Below, piece by piece: positions 5,998-9,006 of a stretch of DNA of 9,006 nt. The stretch covers positions 1 to 9,006 of the forward strand of contig JAENXG010000088.1 in the NCBI GenBank assembly GCA_016649675.1. The letters are read 5' to 3'. The translations under genes and the position numbers were made by a program. How positions within the stretch are numbered: the stretch's first letter is position 1; every line of letters begins with the position of its first letter. This DNA is from Methyloceanibacter sp. (lineage in GTDB: Bacteria; Pseudomonadota; Alphaproteobacteria; Rhizobiales; Methyloligellaceae). The notes under the pieces were generated by a model. It saw nothing but the letters and a program-made list of their open reading frames with translations, was not told the DNA's origin and ran no database searches.

Positions 5998-8640
5998 ATG
6001 GATGAGCTTTTGGGTGAATTCCTGACCGAGACCGGAGAGGGTCTCGATCAGCTCGACGTCGAGCTCGTGCGTTTCGAGCAGGAGCCGAACAATGCCGAGA
6101 TGCTCAACACCATCTTCCGGCTGGTTCATACCATCAAAGGCACCTGCGGCTTTCTCGGCCTGAACCGCCTTGCCAAGCTTGCCCATGCCGGCGAGACGTT
6201 GATGGGCCAGTATCGCGACGGTGCTCCCGTCACGGTCGAGGGCGTCAGCGTCATTCTCGCCAGCATCGACCGGATCAAGCAGATCCTGGCGGGGCTTGAG
6301 CGCGATGGCGTCGAGCCCCCCGGCTCCGATGCCGATCTCATCGGCAGATTGCAAATGCTTGCTCTCGGCGAACCCGACGCCGCGCCGCCCGTCGTCTACG
6401 ACGCTTTCGGCGACGCCTCGAGCGCAGCAGGCAGCCAGAGCAGCGGCCTGCCGCCTGTCAAGGCCGCGCTCGAGGAGATCGAGCGCGCCTGGCGAGGCGA
6501 GCCTGAGCCCGAAGCCGCGGAACCCGCAAGCCGGCCGGCGACCAATGGCGCCGGCGCCGCCGATAGCAGCGCCCGGGAAACGCAAGCCCGCGCGCAGACC
6601 GTGCGGGTGAGCGTCGACACGCTCGAGCATCTGATGACGACGGTGAGCGAGCTCGTGCTCACCCGCAATCAGCTGCTCGATCTCGTACGCCGCACCGGCG
6701 AGAGCGAGTTCAAGACTCCTTTGCAGCGCCTTTCCAGCGTCACCGCCGAGCTGCAGGAAGGCATCATGAAGGCCCGCATGCAGCCGATCGCCAATGCCTG
6801 GCAGAAGCTGCCGCGGCTCGTGCGCGAGCTGGCGCTCGAGCTCGACAAGAAGATCGAGCTCGACATGACCGGGGGCCAGACCGAGCTCGACCGGCAGGTG
6901 CTTGAGATGATCAAGGACCCGCTCACCCATATGGTTCGCAACTCCGCCGATCACGGGCTCGAGTCCCCGGCCGCGCGGGTCGAGGCCGGCAAGCCGGAAA
7001 CCGGACGGATCAAGCTCGGCGCCTATCAGCAAGGCGGCTATATCGTCATCGAGGTGGCCGATGACGGACGCGGGCTCAACGCCCAGAAGATCCGCGCCAA
7101 AGCCATCGAGAATGGCCTCGCCACTCAGGCCGAGCTCGACCGTCTGAGCGACCTCGACATCAATAAGTTCATCTTCAGGCCGGGCTTCTCCACCGCCAGC
7201 GCCGTCAGCGAAGTGTCGGGCCGCGGCGTCGGCATGGACGTGGTGCGCAACAATATCGAGCTGATCGGCGGCACCGTCGAGCTCAAGTCGACCTCGCCGG
7301 CGGGCACCATTTTCACCATCAAGATCCCGCTGACGCTTGCGATCATGGCAGCTTTGATCGTCGAGGCCTCGGGCCACCGCTTTGCCATCCCGCAATACAG
7401 CGTCGTCGAGCTCGTCCGCACCGGCAAGGCCTCCGGGCATCAAGTCGAGCTGATCAACGATACAGCGGTGCTTCGCTTGCGCGACAAGCTCCTGCCGCTT
7501 CTCGACCTCGCTCGGCTTTTGCAGCTCGAAGGCGCCAGCTCGACGCTCGAGCGGGTCGCCAACAATATTCTCACCGTCGTGGTCATCCAGATCGGGGCGA
7601 GGCTGTTCGGCGTGCTCGTCGACAGCGTGTTCCGCACCGAGGAGATCGTGGTGAAGCCGATGTCGAGCCTGTTGCGCGACGTCAGCATGTTCTCGGGCAA
7701 CACCATTCTCGGCGACGGCAGCGTCATCATGATCATCGACCCGAATGCGCTCCGCTCCGTGGTCGGCTCGGTCGAGGGGCAAGCGGGCGAGAAGGCCAAT
7801 GAAGTGCCCGCTTCGGTTGCGGCGGTGAACGAAGGCAAGACGGCGCTGCTCCTGTTCCGCGCAGGCTCGCCGGCACTGAAAGCGGTGCCACTCTCGCTCA
7901 TCACCCGGCTCGAGGAGATCGACCTCAGCGACATCGAGCGCTGCAACGATGAGGACGTGGTGCAGTACCGCGGCGCCTTGATGCCGCTCGTCTATATCGA
8001 TGCGGAGCGTCGAAAGCGCGACGACGGCGTGCAGCCGGTTCTGGTGTTCACCGAGGGCGGCCGCCCCGTCGGGCTTGCCATCGACGAGATCGTGGACATC
8101 GTCGAGGAGCGACTTGAAATAGAGCTCCAGTCCGAGGCGCCGGGAATGATCGGCGCCGCCATCATCAAGGGCAAGGCCGTCGAGATCGTGGATGTCTCGC
8201 ACTATCTTGGCAGGGGACTCGGTGAGCGGCTCGCGGCCAAGCCCGAGGAGACGTCGCGCGAGGTCAGGCTTCTCCTCGTTGACGATAGCCAGTTCTTCCG
8301 CAACATGCTGGCACCGCTGCTGACGGCAAGCGGCTACGCCGTCACGCTCGCGGCGTCTGCCGAGGAGGCGCTCGCTCTCAAGGACAAGGGCGCCTCATTC
8401 GAGCTCATCGTCAGCGATCTCGATATGCCGGGGATGGACGGCATCACCCTCGCCCAGCACATCAAGGCCGACCCGGGCTGGGGGAACATCCCGCTGATCG
8501 CGCTGTCCTCCCATTCGAGCCCGCTTCTCGTGGAGAAGAGCCGCGCGGCCGGGTTCGTGAGCTATGTCGGCAAGTTCGATCGGCAGAAGCTCATGGCCAC
8601 GCTTCAGGACTGTTGCAGGCAGCGGGGAGTGGCGGCATGA
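5998..8640 (+). CDS. cheA: Hybrid chemotaxis histidine kinase CheA with C-terminal receiver
   Basis: The 880-residue product is a CheA that autophosphorylates in the chemoreceptor array and donates phosphate to CheY/CheB-type regulators. Domains in order: P1/HPt (1-105) with H44 in LVHTIKGTCGFLG; a Pro/Ala-rich linker (about 120-200) with no recognisable P2 domain; P3 dimerisation (about 202-265, VRVSVDTLEHLMTTVSELV); P4 ATPase (about 266-445) with N box HMVRNSADHGLE (N315), DDGRG from D355 and GRGVGMDVV from G408; a CheW-like P5 (about 446-585); a second CheW-like domain (about 611-740); and a receiver (about 757-877) with D762/D763, phosphoacceptor D807 in SDLDMPGMDG, S837 and K859. K859 is followed by Phe rather than the usual Pro. 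All catalytic residues seen are intact. The ATG at 5998 gives the MDELLGEFLTET opening typical of rhizobial homologues. The receiver could be a phosphate sink or a relay step. The stop overlaps the cheW start as ATGA. Confidence 0.96.
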   Translation: MDELLGEFLTETGEGLDQLDVELVRFEQEPNNAEMLNTIFRLVHTIKGTCGFLGLNRLAKLAHAGETLMGQYRDGAPVTVEGVSVILASIDRIKQILAGLERDGVEPPGSDADLIGRLQMLALGEPDAAPPVVYDAFGDASSAAGSQSSGLPPVKAALEEIERAWRGEPEPEAAEPASRPATNGAGAADSSARETQARAQTVRVSVDTLEHLMTTVSELVLTRNQLLDLVRRTGESEFKTPLQRLSSVTAELQEGIMKARMQPIANAWQKLPRLVRELALELDKKIELDMTGGQTELDRQVLEMIKDPLTHMVRNSADHGLESPAARVEAGKPETGRIKLGAYQQGGYIVIEVADDGRGLNAQKIRAKAIENGLATQAELDRLSDLDINKFIFRPGFSTASAVSEVSGRGVGMDVVRNNIELIGGTVELKSTSPAGTIFTIKIPLTLAIMAALIVEASGHRFAIPQYSVVELVRTGKASGHQVELINDTAVLRLRDKLLPLLDLARLLQLEGASSTLERVANNILTVVVIQIGARLFGVLVDSVFRTEEIVVKPMSSLLRDVSMFSGNTILGDGSVIMIIDPNALRSVVGSVEGQAGEKANEVPASVAAVNEGKTALLLFRAGSPALKAVPLSLITRLEEIDLSDIERCNDEDVVQYRGALMPLVYIDAERRKRDDGVQPVLVFTEGGRPVGLAIDEIVDIVEERLEIELQSEAPGMIGAAIIKGKAVEIVDVSHYLGRGLGERLAAKPEETSREVRLLLVDDSQFFRNMLAPLLTASGYAVTLAASAEEALALKDKGASFELIVSDLDMPGMDGITLAQHIKADPGWGNIPLIALSSHSSPLLVEKSRAAGFVSYVGKFDRQKLMATLQDCCRQRGVAA

Positions 8641-9006
8641 GCGCAGAGGCGAACGAGCTCGAACAACCGACCGAAGGTTTCGTCACCGTGGTGACGGGGG
8701 GCCAGCTGTTCGGACTGAGGCTCGAGCGGGTGCGCGACGTGTTCGTGCCGCGCGGCCTGTCGCCGGTGCCGCTCGCGCCGCCCGAAGTGGCAGGCGTGCT
8801 CAATCTCCGCGGCCGCATCGTCACGGCCATCGATCTCCGCCGGCGCCTCGGCCTCAGCCGGCGTGCCGACGGGGGGTCCCCGTTCGCCGTCGGCATCGAG
8901 GAGCGCGGCGAACTTTATGGGCTCATCGTCGACCAGGTCGGCGCCGTGCTCCGGCTCAAGCGCTCGAGCTACGAGGCCAATCCCGTCAATCTCGATCAGC
9001 GCTGGG
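8637..9006 (+). CDS. cheW: Chemotaxis coupling protein CheW (partial, runs off the right edge)
   Basis: The visible 123 residues match CheW, the cytosolic adaptor that links chemoreceptors to the P5 domain of CheA. The SH3-like fold begins FVTVVTGGQLFGLRLERVRDVF (residues 15-36). It continues through VAGVLNLRGRIVTAIDLRRRLGL, where NLRGRIV and DLRRRLG are the classic CheW motifs, and then LYGLIVDQVGAVLRL. The C-terminal part lies outside the window. The ATG at 8637 overlaps the cheA stop (ATGA), with GGGGAG at 8624-8629 seven bases upstream, so translation is coupled and the two proteins should be made together. This protein plus the two CheW-like domains in CheA give three CheW modules at the locus. 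Further chemotaxis genes (cheY, cheB, cheR) probably follow. Confidence 0.93.
   Translation, partial: MSAEANELEQPTEGFVTVVTGGQLFGLRLERVRDVFVPRGLSPVPLAPPEVAGVLNLRGRIVTAIDLRRRLGLSRRADGGSPFAVGIEERGELYGLIVDQVGAVLRLKRSSYEANPVNLDQRW

Noticed and set aside
5944..8202. A 752-codon open frame on the minus strand opposite cheA
   Set aside because: The plus-strand CheA has every expected domain and motif. The antisense product is His/Asp/Leu/Ala-rich with no recognisable motifs, a typical by-product of the GC-rich codon use of the sense gene.

Overview
The window looks like a piece of an alphaproteobacterial chromosome, most likely Hyphomicrobiales (Rhizobiales). It is GC-rich. It encodes three proteins with strong alphaproteobacterial signatures: the phosphotransferase ChpT, the DUF1134/EipA envelope protein, and a rhizobial-style hybrid CheA that begins MDELLGEFLTET. 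No RNA genes, insertion sequences, CRISPR arrays or phage genes are visible, and it reads as core genome. There are nine real genes, and no gene-free stretch exceeds 300 bases.

Layout. At 8-454 (+) there is a small exported or membrane-anchored protein of unknown function. At 573-1322 (+) lies a PPP-type metallophosphatase with a complete set of metal-binding motifs. It converges on a minus-strand pair: a membrane-anchored coiled-coil protein (1337-2473) preceded by the periplasmic DUF1134 protein EipA (2610-3401). The 215-base gap at 3402-3616 separates eipA from a divergent DUF2239 gene (3617-4261, +). This gap holds the clearest regulatory structure in the window. A promoter (TTGACG, 16 bases, TAAAAT) is bracketed by two copies of the palindrome TTACCCGGGTAA, one perfect and one with a single mismatch. 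The DUF2239 gene overlaps tail-to-tail with cysQ (4230-5054, -).

From 5227 to the right edge is a plus-strand signalling block: chpT, a hybrid cheA with two CheW-like domains and a C-terminal receiver, and the start of cheW, which runs off the window. CheA and cheW overlap by ATGA and are surely co-translated. ChpT and cheA are separated by 132 bases, and a nested hairpin there sits directly against the cheA ribosome-binding region.

How the genes fit together. CheA and CheW form the core of a chemoreceptor array that transmits phosphate to response regulators. ChpT carries phosphate from CckA to CtrA and CpdR in the cell-cycle relay, so this locus places cell-cycle and chemotaxis phosphotransfer genes side by side. 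EipA and the coiled-coil protein are plausibly envelope factors. CysQ recycles the 3'-phosphoadenosine phosphate made during sulfate assimilation. The DUF2239 protein has unknown function but contains a stretch resembling a small DNA-binding fold, so autoregulation through its own operators is a testable idea. No clearly novel multi-gene system is present. The operator-promoter module and the cheA leader hairpin are the best leads.
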